NCBI GenBank assembly: GCA_000525675.1
Contig: CP002190.1
Coordinates: forward strand, 1,302,001-1,366,000
Length of the DNA: 64,000 bases
Direction of reading: 5' to 3'
DNA from: Bdellovibrio bacteriovorus W
GTDB taxonomy: Bacteria; Bdellovibrionota; Bdellovibrionia; Bdellovibrionales; Bdellovibrionaceae
Made by a program: the position numbers and the translations under genes. The notes under the pieces are model-generated. The model searched no databases. It saw only the letters and a list, made by a program, of their open reading frames with translations, and had not been told where the DNA came from. Shown here piece after piece: positions 7,733 to 14,705 of this stretch. Each line of letters begins with the position of its first letter. The stretch's first letter is position 1.

Positions 7733-8104
7733 TTGGATAAAAAAGAATCTAAAAAAGTTATCGCAAGTATTTTGGCTGGTGCGGCTTCAACTGTGGGCAC
7801 GGCTACAGGCGTATTTTCAGCGGTTGGCACTGTTGGGGCTGCTTCCACAGGTGCCGCTATAAGCACTCTTAACGGGGCTGCTGCGACTTCAGCTACTTTG
7901 GCATGGTTTGGTGGCGGAAGTATCGCAACCGGTGGTGCTGGCATGATTGTCGGCGCAACTGTGCTTACTGGCGGAGCTGCGATTGTCGGAGTTGGGACAG
8001 GAATTGTGGCCTATAAATACTTTTCGAAAAGGAAGACGAACTCTGCAAAGCCACCGCCTCCACCTCGCCCCGTGGTTCAAATGAAATTTGATGTCGTTTA
8101 TTAA
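7733..8104 (+). CDS. glycine/alanine-rich membrane protein
   Basis: From a TTG at 7733, placed by a GGGGGTG ribosome site, the product is about 123 residues. A short lysine-rich start (MDKKESKK) is followed by about 85 residues of Gly, Ala, Thr and Val with small-residue spacing (for example TLAWFGGGSIATGGAGM) that would insert in or cross a membrane as helical hairpins. A basic SKRKT segment and a proline run (PPPPPRP) follow. Similar Gly-zipper segments occur in pore-forming or membrane-effector proteins; this is by resemblance only. Its end overlaps or abuts the next gene, and a SIR2-like gene follows, so a defence effector is a reasonable guess. Confidence 0.5.
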   Translation: MDKKESKKVIASILAGAASTVGTATGVFSAVGTVGAASTGAAISTLNGAAATSATLAWFGGGSIATGGAGMIVGATVLTGGAAIVGVGTGIVAYKYFSKRKTNSAKPPPPPRPVVQMKFDVVY

Positions 8105-8759
8105 GATGAGTTCGGGAATAAGTAAAAAACAAATATGCTCAGATCTTATTGGAATCGGCATTTTTATGTCAGGTGAAAGAACGTCTTTTAAAGATCATCC
8201 GATTACGCCCGAAGCTGCCATTGTCAACGCAGTCTCTATTGCAAAGTCTGATCGCTTGATCTTACAGCTCATGCATACTTGGATCATGAATTATAGCGAG
8301 ATCATTCATGTCGAAGCTCTAAAACATCTCATTAAAGACGCAGAACCCGTAGGTCGTGCGATATTGGCAAGTCTGCTATCACATACTGGAGATCGAAAGT
8401 TTGAAGCGGCATTAAAACGGGCTAAAGTGCCTGAAAATGAGTCTAATCACGGTCTTCATAAAATGATGGATTTTGCAGCTAAGATCGGACAAGTCCCATA
8501 CGATAAGCACTTTAAAAAGTTTGGTCTTTCAGTTAGTGCGCTTGTGATGGAGTCAGAGAAAAAGATGATTCATTTCGAACATATTGTGGAGATCAATCCA
8601 TTTATCAAGTATCGATACGTATTTGGAGCTAATTGGAGAGCCGATATTGCAGCACTAATGACTCTTAGTGAATATACGCCGACCGAGGTTACTAAACTAC
8701 TGGGATGCTCTTGCGAGACGGCTCGTCGGTATATGAAAGGCCCAGAGTTAATTGGTTGA
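8091..8759 (+). CDS. helical protein with C-terminal HTH-like segment
   Basis: About 222 residues, nearly all predicted helix, no signal peptide. The C-terminus (LSEYTPTEVTKLLGCSCETA, about residues 190-210) reads as a helix-turn-helix. The middle (about 60-110) has HEAT-like hydrophobic spacing. Neither candidate start (ATG 8091 or ATG 8106, the latter one base after the upstream stop codon) has a clear ribosome site, so translation is probably coupled to the glycine-rich gene. A SIR2-like gene follows after 61 bases. I do not recognise the family. Confidence 0.5.
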   Translation: MSFIKMSSGISKKQICSDLIGIGIFMSGERTSFKDHPITPEAAIVNAVSIAKSDRLILQLMHTWIMNYSEIIHVEALKHLIKDAEPVGRAILASLLSHTGDRKFEAALKRAKVPENESNHGLHKMMDFAAKIGQVPYDKHFKKFGLSVSALVMESEKKMIHFEHIVEINPFIKYRYVFGANWRADIAALMTLSEYTPTEVTKLLGCSCETARRYMKGPELIG

Positions 8760-8820
8760 ATGTGATTTGGGAAGAATCACCTCGAGAAGTAACTTTTTAA
8801 TAAGAATTTTAGGATAAATT

Positions 8821-9744
8821 ATGGCTAAAAAAATATATTTAGTTTTAGGCGCAGGGCTTGGTCTTGAGTACGGTTTTCCCGACAATAAGAAGTTGAGAGA
8901 AATTTTGATGGATGAGTTAGAACCTTATGAAAAGGGTTTAAAAGAAATCCTGAGAGTATCGTATGCAGATACAATTGATGAAGTTGCAGATAAATATAAT
9001 GGGCATCGGGATACGCTTAGAAGGATGACTGCTAAGATTTTACTTCGAGGAGAAGACGAGGAGGTGCTTATGCGTCATGGGCCTAATACCTACAAACGTC
9101 TTTTAAAACAGATTGTGAATGCAAGGCTAAATGGCGATACTACAAAAATACTGACCTTTAATTACGATCGAAGTCTTCAATATTTAATATATAAAATGAA
9201 TGCGGTAGCTCCAGTCCAAAGTGAATGGGTTGATCCTTCAATTGTGACGCCGTTCTTTGGAAGACTTCCTTTGATGGATTGTGAACGAGGGCAAAGATCA
9301 AATACGCCATATCGTAAGTACGGTGGCGAAGTAGATATACCAATAAAAATCCTTGATAATCGTGAGTATCAGGATGTCTCTCAGGTTGATGACTTTTTTT
9401 CTGAGTGCAATATGAGTTTTATATGTCAAGGATCGAGAGCAGATTTAACTAGTATCAAAAGGAATTTTGAGGAAGCAGATTTAGTATTATTCTTGGGATT
9501 TGGATATCATAAAGCAAATATGGATATGCTTGGGTTTGATTTTTCAAAAAAGCATCCTAAGAAATTGATCGTTGGAACTGCCTTAGGATGCTCAAAAAGT
9601 GAAATAGCGAGAATTCAAAGGAAGTTTCCGGCATTGGAGTATTTGTATGATTGTACTGCATACGACCTTCTGACTAACAGTTTTGATTTGAGTGATTTTG
9701 ATGCTCATATCGAACGATCTAAGGAAACTTTTTTCGTTAGCTGA
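8821..9744 (+). CDS. SIR2-like domain protein (putative NADase)
   Basis: A 307-residue protein with SIR2-superfamily marks: LVLGAGLGLEYGFP (residues 7-20) for the GAG-x-x-x-x-x-G-x-P nucleotide loop, TFNYDRSLQYL (112-122) for the T-x-N-Y-D box, and ADLVLFLGFGYH (219-230) for the late glycine-rich strand. Standalone SIR2 proteins of this kind are known NAD+-depleting effectors of phage defence. The usual catalytic His (often in KxHG) is not obvious: the matching place reads PFFGRLP (about 144-150). It may use another His or be inactive. AGGA precedes the ATG. It ends 80 bases before the left 31-bp repeat, so it lies outside the 10-kb element. Confidence 0.7.
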   Translation: MAKKIYLVLGAGLGLEYGFPDNKKLREILMDELEPYEKGLKEILRVSYADTIDEVADKYNGHRDTLRRMTAKILLRGEDEEVLMRHGPNTYKRLLKQIVNARLNGDTTKILTFNYDRSLQYLIYKMNAVAPVQSEWVDPSIVTPFFGRLPLMDCERGQRSNTPYRKYGGEVDIPIKILDNREYQDVSQVDDFFSECNMSFICQGSRADLTSIKRNFEEADLVLFLGFGYHKANMDMLGFDFSKKHPKKLIVGTALGCSKSEIARIQRKFPALEYLYDCTAYDLLTNSFDLSDFDAHIERSKETFFVS

Positions 9745-9824
9745 TTCTTTGGTGTAACTAAAGGGGTAAACTTGACTTAACTAATTGAAATTAGGCTGAT
9801 GTCGAAGTTCACCCCATTTTTCCC

Positions 9825-9855
9825 TTCTCAAAAAATAAGCAAAAACCTAAGTATC
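9825..9855. repeat. left copy of 31-bp direct repeat (attL-like)
   Basis: The 31 bases 9825-9855 are identical to 19828-19858, and similarity extends to both sides (TTCACCCCA about 17 bases before, GAAA after one mismatch). A direct repeat of this size 10 kb apart around a conjugation-type gene set is what site-specific integration leaves. Confidence 0.75.
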
Positions 9856-9883
9856 AGAAACAACGTAGAACCTGCTCAGACAG

Positions 9884-9903
9884 GCGTAGACACGCGTAGA
9901 CAC
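9884..9903. repeat. tandem 10-bp repeat
   Basis: GCGTAGACAC occurs twice head to tail (9884-9893, 9894-9903), followed by GC. It sits 28 bases inside the left end of the element and may be a protein-binding array together with the TTGGCTAC repeats. Confidence 0.6.
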
Positions 9904-9949
9904 GCTATTTTTGATCCTAGGGACTGTGGGGGGCACCGGGGGACCATGG

Positions 9950-9978
9950 TTGGCTACTTTTGGCTACCATTTGGCTAC
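9950..9978. repeat. three phased TTGGCTAC repeats (iteron-like)
   Basis: TTGGCTAC starts at 9950, 9960 and 9971, a spacing of 10 and 11 bp, that is, one helical turn. Such phasing places binding sites on one face of the DNA as in replication or transfer origins. Open frames drawn through this region (for example 9799-10281) have no ribosome site and run through the repeats, so I treat the region as non-coding. Confidence 0.6.
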
Positions 9979-10016
9979 CACTTTTCCACACCCTTACAAG
10001 GCTCTTCTTTTTTCAA

Positions 10017-10043
10017 TTTTTCTGCATTTTCCATGCAGAAAAA
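10017..10043. repeat. 11-bp inverted repeat
   Basis: TTTTTCTGCAT (10017-10027) and ATGCAGAAAAA (10033-10043) are perfect inverted repeats with a 5-base loop. Part of the structured non-coding region at the left end of the element. Confidence 0.6.
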
Positions 10044-10067
10044 TGCCCATCTTGTCATCCATCAAAA

Positions 10068-10096
10068 CCCCCATCCACCGCGATGGGGGGGGGGGG
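10068..10096. repeat. hairpin followed by a run of 12 G
   Basis: CCCCCATC (10068-10075) pairs with GATGGGGG (10082-10089); the G run continues without break to 10096, giving 12 G in total. The run length may be unstable or miscalled. Confidence 0.55.
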
Positions 10097-10106
10097 ATTC
10101 TAGCCG

Positions 10107-10248
10107 CTCCCTTGCCAGCTTTTTCAGCACCTTAGGCGCTGGGGCGACCTGCTTTATCTTGCTGACCACCCACTCCCAACGTGTTGAGAGCAGGTGGTCA
10201 GCAAGGCAGGTCCCCCATTACTTAAGTAACAAAAAGCTGGCAAGGGAG
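10107..10248. repeat. nested inverted repeat, candidate transfer/replication origin
   Basis: Three pairs of arms share one centre: an outer 18 bp (10107-10124 with 10231-10248), a middle 7 bp (GACCTGC 10146-10152 with GCAGGTC 10206-10212), and an inner 12 bp (TTGCTGACCACC 10159-10170 with GGTGGTCAGCAA 10193-10204). The centre, 10171-10192, is unpaired. All arms are perfect. The structure is 142 bp long, far larger than a terminator, lacks a T tract, and lies just before the replication-relaxation gene. It could be the origin of transfer or replication of the element, or a structured RNA. Confidence 0.65.
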
Positions 10249-10401
10249 CTCATTTTCCTAGTTGGGAGAAGTTGTTTTTAGTTTTGAGAATAACAACAAG
10301 ATGGAGGGGAGGAGCTTTACCTCGGCCACTTCATCTTTCATCAGTCCGGCTTTGTTGTTGGTTTGTGTTTGCAAATCAAAAAGTCGGCGAAGGGAAAGAG
10401 T

Positions 10402-11160
10402 ATGCAGACTGCTTATAGTTTTTTTGATTTACCGTATGTTGTGCAAAAAGTAACTCCGCAAAAGGGGTACAGGTTAACCGAGCGAGAGCTTGATGTTCTG
10501 GAGTTCGTTCTAGAAATGAAATTTTCAACACTCGAAGATTTGCACGCGAAGTTTTTTAAAGTTACCAAGCTCGGTACCGTTAGTAACTCGCTGATCTGGG
10601 CAAGGCAGCGAGTTCATAAATTAGTAAAATCTGAAATGCTTCAGATTTTAACCGAAGTGTGCGCGAGACCGCTTTATGTGATCACTCAAAAAGGTTACTT
10701 GTTTTTGCGAAACTCTCGTTCGCAGAAAAATTATTGTCGTCCTTTGTTGGATGTAGACGGTCGGTTTTTTGATCATGATCAGCGTGTGGCGCAGGTTCGA
10801 ATTGTTCTTGAGAATTCTGGCGTAGTTAAAGGATGGATTTCAGAAAGGCAGCTTTCTGAAATTGAAGAGTATCGAAAGTATTTGCCTACGGAATTCCGCC
10901 CGGATGCGATCTATGTCACACCGGCAGGCAAGAGAGTTGCCTTCGAGCTTGAGATCGCACGCAAAACCAAAGAGCGATATCAGCAAAAGGTGAAGCGCTA
11001 CATTCACATTATGACGGCGGCACCAGATGCTGAACGCCTTTTTGAAGAAGTTCACTATGTTTGCGAAAAAGAAGCTGTTCGGAACCTGATTCAAGACCAC
11101 ACTCAACTTTTTCAGCCGCTGTTTCGTTTTAGCATGTTGACTGAAGATTTGGGCGAGTAG
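10402..11160 (+). CDS. replication-relaxation family protein
   Basis: From the ATG at 10402 (AGGGAAAGAG just upstream; a TTG at 10363 is the alternative) the product is 252 residues. The first half reads as winged-helix DNA binding (LTERELDVLEFVLEMKFSTL, about residues 23-42). The second half has RPDAIYVTP followed by VAFELEIARKTKERY (about 165-195), a D...E-x-E...K arrangement like a restriction-type nuclease fold. This matches the replication-relaxation family that accompanies FtsK/TraG-like ATPases on mobile elements. It would act on the structured DNA directly upstream. Twelve bases separate it from the coupling ATPase gene, so they form an operon. Confidence 0.7.
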   Translation: MQTAYSFFDLPYVVQKVTPQKGYRLTERELDVLEFVLEMKFSTLEDLHAKFFKVTKLGTVSNSLIWARQRVHKLVKSEMLQILTEVCARPLYVITQKGYLFLRNSRSQKNYCRPLLDVDGRFFDHDQRVAQVRIVLENSGVVKGWISERQLSEIEEYRKYLPTEFRPDAIYVTPAGKRVAFELEIARKTKERYQQKVKRYIHIMTAAPDAERLFEEVHYVCEKEAVRNLIQDHTQLFQPLFRFSMLTEDLGE

Positions 11161-11172
11161 GGAGGTTTTGAA

Positions 11173-12486
11173 ATGGAACAAGTTAAGAACTTATTTATGA
11201 GAAATTCCTCTGCGACTCAGGATCGTGTTGTTCTTGGGAAGGTCTCGGGATCTATGTGGCGAAAGGAAGAGCTAACCGAAGGACAACTGAATCACCATGT
11301 TCATGTTGTTGGGGCTTCTGGTTATGGGAAGACGGTTTTATTATCCCATATTATTAAGCAGCGAATCCAGCAGGGGAAAGGTTTGCTCTTTATTGACTTG
11401 AAATCGGATATGGAGACTTTGTTGAAGTTTTCCCAGCATGTGGCGGAGGCTAACCGTATTGATGACTTGATGATCTTTTCGCTTACGGAAAAGCAAATGT
11501 CCTTGTCCTATAATTTGATCGAGGATGGGACGGCTACGCAACTTAGGGATCGGATCATCAATAGTCTCAATTGGTCTGAGGAGTATTATAAGAATCAATC
11601 TTCGAGCTTCATCCTGAAGTTGATGATTTTGCTCTGCTGGATTCGTGACAATAAACAGGAACGGTTTCATTTGGGAACTGTTTTAGATTGTGCAAGTAAA
11701 CCGGCAAAGATCATTGAAGTTGGGAACAAGATTCCTATGACCGAAACGAAGTTGAAACTTTACGCCCAGAATCTGAAAGAGTTTTTAGATGCAAAGGAGC
11801 ATTTCAATTCTTTACAAGGCTTACGAACGCAGTTGGAAAGTATAGTTCTTTCGGACTTTGGGGAGTTGGTGACTTCCGAGATTCCAGGTATCAACTTATT
11901 TGAGGCCTATACCCAATCCAAAATCATTTTCCTATTTTTGGATTCCCGCCGGTATGGCGAAACAGCCAAGGCCTTGGGGCGTTTCATTTTGCAGGATTTA
12001 AAGTCAGTCTCAGCAAAGGTTGATGGCGAAGTTCCGAAAGAGAACCGCAAGCCGTTCTCGATAATCATCGACGAGTTCGCAGATTTAGCCCAAGAGGATT
12101 TTATTGGTTTCCTCGACCGCGCTCGAAGTAGTCGGATGTCGGTGGTGGTTGCACACCAAGAGATTTGCGATTTGCAGCGCATTAGCCCTGAGTTTGCAGG
12201 TCGACTTATGGGAAATACCTCAACCCTGTATTCGTTCCTCCAGAAGCGTCCTGAAAGCGCAGAAATCATCTCAGGCATGGCGGGGACTCGAACAGTTTGG
12301 AAGCAGACTAGGCAGACCGAACGGTTCGGTTTTTTTGAGGTGGATTCTGGCGGTGGAAGTCGGCGCGAGGTGGAGGAGTTTTGCATTCACCCGAATATCA
12401 TCAAGTCTCTGAGGGTGGGGAAATGTGTTTGTATTAAGAAGTACCCAGAGGCCAGGGCCTATTTAGTAAATGTCGCGCACGATTGA
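11173..12486 (+). CDS. VirD4/TraD-type coupling ATPase
   Basis: A 437-residue P-loop ATPase with Walker A GASGYGKT (residues 47-54), Walker B SIIIDEFADL (about 296-305) and VVVAHQEICDL (about 317-327), the Q-containing motif of conjugative coupling proteins and FtsK/HerA relatives. No N-terminal transmembrane segments are seen, which is usual for small TraD/TraG-like proteins on mobilisable elements. It would pump or recruit element DNA, together with the preceding replication-relaxation protein. GGAGG precedes the ATG. Its stop codon lies inside a perfect 10-bp inverted repeat. Confidence 0.8.
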   Translation: MEQVKNLFMRNSSATQDRVVLGKVSGSMWRKEELTEGQLNHHVHVVGASGYGKTVLLSHIIKQRIQQGKGLLFIDLKSDMETLLKFSQHVAEANRIDDLMIFSLTEKQMSLSYNLIEDGTATQLRDRIINSLNWSEEYYKNQSSSFILKLMILLCWIRDNKQERFHLGTVLDCASKPAKIIEVGNKIPMTETKLKLYAQNLKEFLDAKEHFNSLQGLRTQLESIVLSDFGELVTSEIPGINLFEAYTQSKIIFLFLDSRRYGETAKALGRFILQDLKSVSAKVDGEVPKENRKPFSIIIDEFADLAQEDFIGFLDRARSSRMSVVVAHQEICDLQRISPEFAGRLMGNTSTLYSFLQKRPESAEIISGMAGTRTVWKQTRQTERFGFFEVDSGGGSRREVEEFCIHPNIIKSLRVGKCVCIKKYPEARAYLVNVAHD

Positions 12487-12506
12487 TTTTTCTAATAAAA
12501 TCAATC
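12481..12506. terminator. inverted repeat at end of coupling gene
   Basis: GATTGATTTT (12481-12490) and AAAATCAATC (12497-12506) are perfect inverted repeats with a 6-base loop overlapping the TGA of the coupling gene. The stem is A/T-rich with no T tract after it, so it is a weak terminator or an mRNA-stabilising stem. Confidence 0.4.
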
Positions 12507-12535
12507 ACTTGCGCTTATTAAAATTAACACTTCAG

Positions 12536-12561
12536 TTAACTTAACATATGTGTTAAGTTAA
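12536..12561. promoter_or_regulatory. 11-bp palindrome, probable XRE operator
   Basis: TTAACTTAACA (12536-12546) and TGTTAAGTTAA (12551-12561) are perfect inverted repeats separated by TATG, 24 bases before the ATG of the nucleotidyltransferase-like gene. A related TTAACAC lies just upstream (12524). The XRE-type regulator encoded second in this operon is the natural candidate to bind here. Confidence 0.55.
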
Positions 12562-12585
12562 TATCAAGGCATAGGGGAGATTCAG

Positions 12586-13149
12586 ATGCCAATACCTTCA
12601 AAATTTAATGCAGACGGACTTCTCGATCCCGGCACTTACGATGCCAGTTTCACAGATATTCGTAACAGCATCCTAGTATTGGGAGATGGAAGCTCCTCAA
12701 GTTGGGATACTGAATGGCGCGCAGAGCTTGTGAATCGAGCTGAGGTTCTTGTAAAGCAACTTTGGGCGGTTGGAGTGAACGATGTATTTTTAGATGGTTC
12801 GTTCGTGGAAAACAAAGATCATCCTAATGATATTGATGGTTACTTTGATCCGCACCTTTCAATTTTGAATCCCGCAGACATGGTGATTTTTCAAAAGATT
12901 GTGTCTGATTTGAATAATCTCGATCCGCACAAGATTTGGAATTGGGATCCGCGTTCCAGAAAAGCATATCGGGGCTATCCGAAAAAGCAGCTTCCGATGT
13001 GGTTGTTCTACAGGGTGGAGTTTTTCCCTCATTTAGATCAGGGAACCGGTATTAAAGATCAGCATGGAAATGATCAAAAATTTCCTGCGGCGTTTAGACA
13101 ATCAAGAAGTGAATTTAAACCAAAAGGAATTATCAAGGTTATTCCTTAA
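12586..13149 (+). CDS. nucleotidyltransferase-like protein (DUF6932 type)
   Basis: A 187-residue protein with the nucleotidyltransferase core GSFVENKDHPNDIDGYFDP (about residues 69-87), where Gly-Ser and the Asp-x-Asp pair match the metal-binding motif of the polymerase-beta/MNT superfamily. Proteins of this kind (DUF6932) are commonly paired with an XRE regulator in toxin-antitoxin-like pairs. GGGGAG precedes the ATG. The XRE gene follows nine bases after the stop, then a SEFIR/TIR gene ten bases later, so three genes appear co-transcribed. Target (tRNA, protein or small molecule) unknown. Confidence 0.65.
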   Translation: MPIPSKFNADGLLDPGTYDASFTDIRNSILVLGDGSSSSWDTEWRAELVNRAEVLVKQLWAVGVNDVFLDGSFVENKDHPNDIDGYFDPHLSILNPADMVIFQKIVSDLNNLDPHKIWNWDPRSRKAYRGYPKKQLPMWLFYRVEFFPHLDQGTGIKDQHGNDQKFPAAFRQSRSEFKPKGIIKVIP

Positions 13150-13158
13150 GGAGTGTTT

Positions 13159-13596
13159 ATGATTAAGACAGAAAAAGAATATCTAGAGTCAAAAATACGA
13201 TTGGATGCTGAGTTTAAAGAACTCGATGCTCATGCCGAGAAAATGAAAAAATCAGGCCTGACTCCTGAACAAATTAAACTTGCTCTTGATCCATTGGCGT
13301 CTTTTGCACTTCAACTTAAAGAAGAGGTTGAGGAGTATGAAAAACTTAAAAGAGGTCAATTTGACATTCTTGAAAATTTCAATGGAATTGGCAGGATGCT
13401 CGTCGCTCTCCGAATTTTCAAAGGTTTGAAGCAGAAGGAATTAGCGGAAAAGCTTGATGTCACGGAGGCGCAAGTCTCCCGGGACGAGCGCAATGAATAT
13501 CATGGAGCTTCCATCGAGAAAATTCAAAAGGTGCTCGATGCGCTTGGGGTGACTTTGAAATCTGCGATTGAGACTGATTACAAAGATGCGGTGTAA
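13159..13596 (+). CDS. XRE-family regulator, probable antitoxin
   Basis: A 145-residue protein with a charged helical N-terminal half, then a Cro/C1 helix-turn-helix (LVALRIFKGLKQKELAEKLD, about residues 77-96, and VTEAQVSRDE) near the C-terminus. Start ATG 13159 is fixed by AAGGAG six bases upstream; a GTG two codons earlier overlaps that site. It likely represses its own operon through the palindrome at 12536-12561 and may neutralise the upstream nucleotidyltransferase-like protein. Confidence 0.7.
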   Translation: MIKTEKEYLESKIRLDAEFKELDAHAEKMKKSGLTPEQIKLALDPLASFALQLKEEVEEYEKLKRGQFDILENFNGIGRMLVALRIFKGLKQKELAEKLDVTEAQVSRDERNEYHGASIEKIQKVLDALGVTLKSAIETDYKDAV

Positions 13597-13605
13597 AGGA
13601 TTGAG

Positions 13606-14142
13606 ATGAGTAGTAAGCCAACGGAACCAAGTATAAGCGCATTTATTTCCTACTCATGGGATAGTGATCCTCATGTTGAATGGGTAAACTCACTTGCGCA
13701 TATTTTGAGGGGCAACTCCATCAAATCACTGACCGACCAAATCTGTGTTGGCCCTGGTGCCAGTTTGAATAATTTTATGAGATTTGGGGTTGATAATTCA
13801 TCATGGAAAATTTGTGTTATTTCTGACGGCTATGTCTCGAAAATGAATGATCTTAAAACCGGAGTAGGAAAAGAAATAGAAATGCTGGAAAGGCACATGG
13901 AATCGGAATATATTATTCCGATTCTAAAGAACAACTCCGGTAAAGGTGTTCCAGATTTCTTTGAGGGAAAGTTCTGGATTGATTTTGATGGCGGAGAATA
14001 TTTAGATTGTATTCAAAAGCTGGTAAAAAGAATTTTGGGCTTCAATAAAATGATCGAGCCCATGATTGGCCTGAATCCATACTCAAAAGAAGTTTCTAAT
14101 GTTCGTATGCTTGAGTCAGATATTAAAAAACTACGTTTCTGA
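13606..14142 (+). CDS. SEFIR/TIR-domain protein (frame broken before its C-terminal part)
   Basis: The 178-residue product opens with AFISYSWDSDPHVEWVNSLA (about residues 11-30), then GPGASLNNFM, SSWKICVISDGYVSK and TGVGKEIEML. This succession is typical of SEFIR/TIR domains, which in bacteria are often NAD+-cleaving or signalling effectors. Glu in GVGKE is the likely catalytic-position residue. The frame ends at TGA 14140-14142 shortly after a run of six A (about 14128-14133). With one extra A it continues into the 118-codon frame starting at 14163. It is the third gene of the nucleotidyltransferase/XRE operon. Confidence 0.7.
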   Translation: MSSKPTEPSISAFISYSWDSDPHVEWVNSLAHILRGNSIKSLTDQICVGPGASLNNFMRFGVDNSSWKICVISDGYVSKMNDLKTGVGKEIEMLERHMESEYIIPILKNNSGKGVPDFFEGKFWIDFDGGEYLDCIQKLVKRILGFNKMIEPMIGLNPYSKEVSNVRMLESDIKKLRF

Positions 14143-14162
14143 ATCCAAAATTTGAAGGAAAT

Positions 14163-14519
14163 GTGAGTTTTGATTACTCAAGTAATGACGGAGTTTATGT
14201 AGTTGGATCAGGGGAGTATTCATTTGCCACCAAGTGGACTAGAGCTAGTGATGTCTCCATTCACGCCTACAGTGATAGATTGCAAGGCGGAAAAATTGCT
14301 ATGATAAAAAACATGGGATTATTTTCTAGCTTCCATACGAGTGAATGTCTTGATTTTACTTCCAGAGTGTGGTCACCCGGCGTTGGTGATGCTATTGTGT
14401 GGATTAATAAACACGGCAATATGGCAGTCACCAAGATCGTTAAAATTATGGATGCTTCAAGGGGGGCACCGTCTGATGGACTTACTTTTGAGTACCATAT
14501 ATTAGACAAACCCGTATAG
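14163..14519 (+). CDS. C-terminal domain detached from the SEFIR/TIR protein
   Basis: From GTG 14163 the frame gives 118 residues, but it is open further upstream (FLNPKFEGN precedes), in the frame reached by adding one base in the A run near 14130. The sequence has VGSGEYSFATKWTRASDVSI (residues about 14-33) and ends with TFEYHILDKPV. It is beta-rich with Trp. I recall similar segments behind TIR domains in other proteins, where they would sense a ligand; I cannot verify that here. Best read as the C-terminal domain of one SEFIR/TIR protein of about 310 residues interrupted by an indel. Confidence 0.55.
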   Translation: MSFDYSSNDGVYVVGSGEYSFATKWTRASDVSIHAYSDRLQGGKIAMIKNMGLFSSFHTSECLDFTSRVWSPGVGDAIVWINKHGNMAVTKIVKIMDASRGAPSDGLTFEYHILDKPV

Positions 14520-14625
14520 GCATTTTGTTTGGTTTAGTGAAGGAAGTACTGTAAAACTATGTCTGACACTTATCTATAAAAGAATGGTCAGTATTATGTG
14601 GGCGTTATTCATAGATTTCAAAATA

Positions 14626-14679
14626 GCACCCTTGTGGCGAATTAAATAACGTTCGCCTTCAAAGGTGCCTTCTTTTTTT
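14626..14679 (+). terminator. imperfect long hairpin with T tract
   Basis: GCACC...TTG.GGCGAA (14626-14641) pairs with TTCGCCTTCAAAGGTGC (14652-14668) with one bulge, followed by CTTCTTTTTTT. It ends the plus-strand operon facing the convergent gene at 14706. Confidence 0.65.
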
Positions 14680-14705
14680 AAAGGTAATTTTCAACGGATA
14701 CTGAA

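Noticed and set aside
9884-9978. CRISPR array
   Set aside because: Repeats are 8-10 bp with no 25-40 bp repeat/spacer structure and no cas genes anywhere in the window.
9799-10281. 160-codon plus-strand open frame
   Set aside because: No ribosome site, odd composition, and it runs through phased repeats, a 12-G run and the nested inverted repeat; better read as non-coding cis-acting DNA.
10262-10453. 63-codon frame before the replication-relaxation gene
   Set aside because: Overlaps the real gene in another frame, low-complexity product, weak start support.
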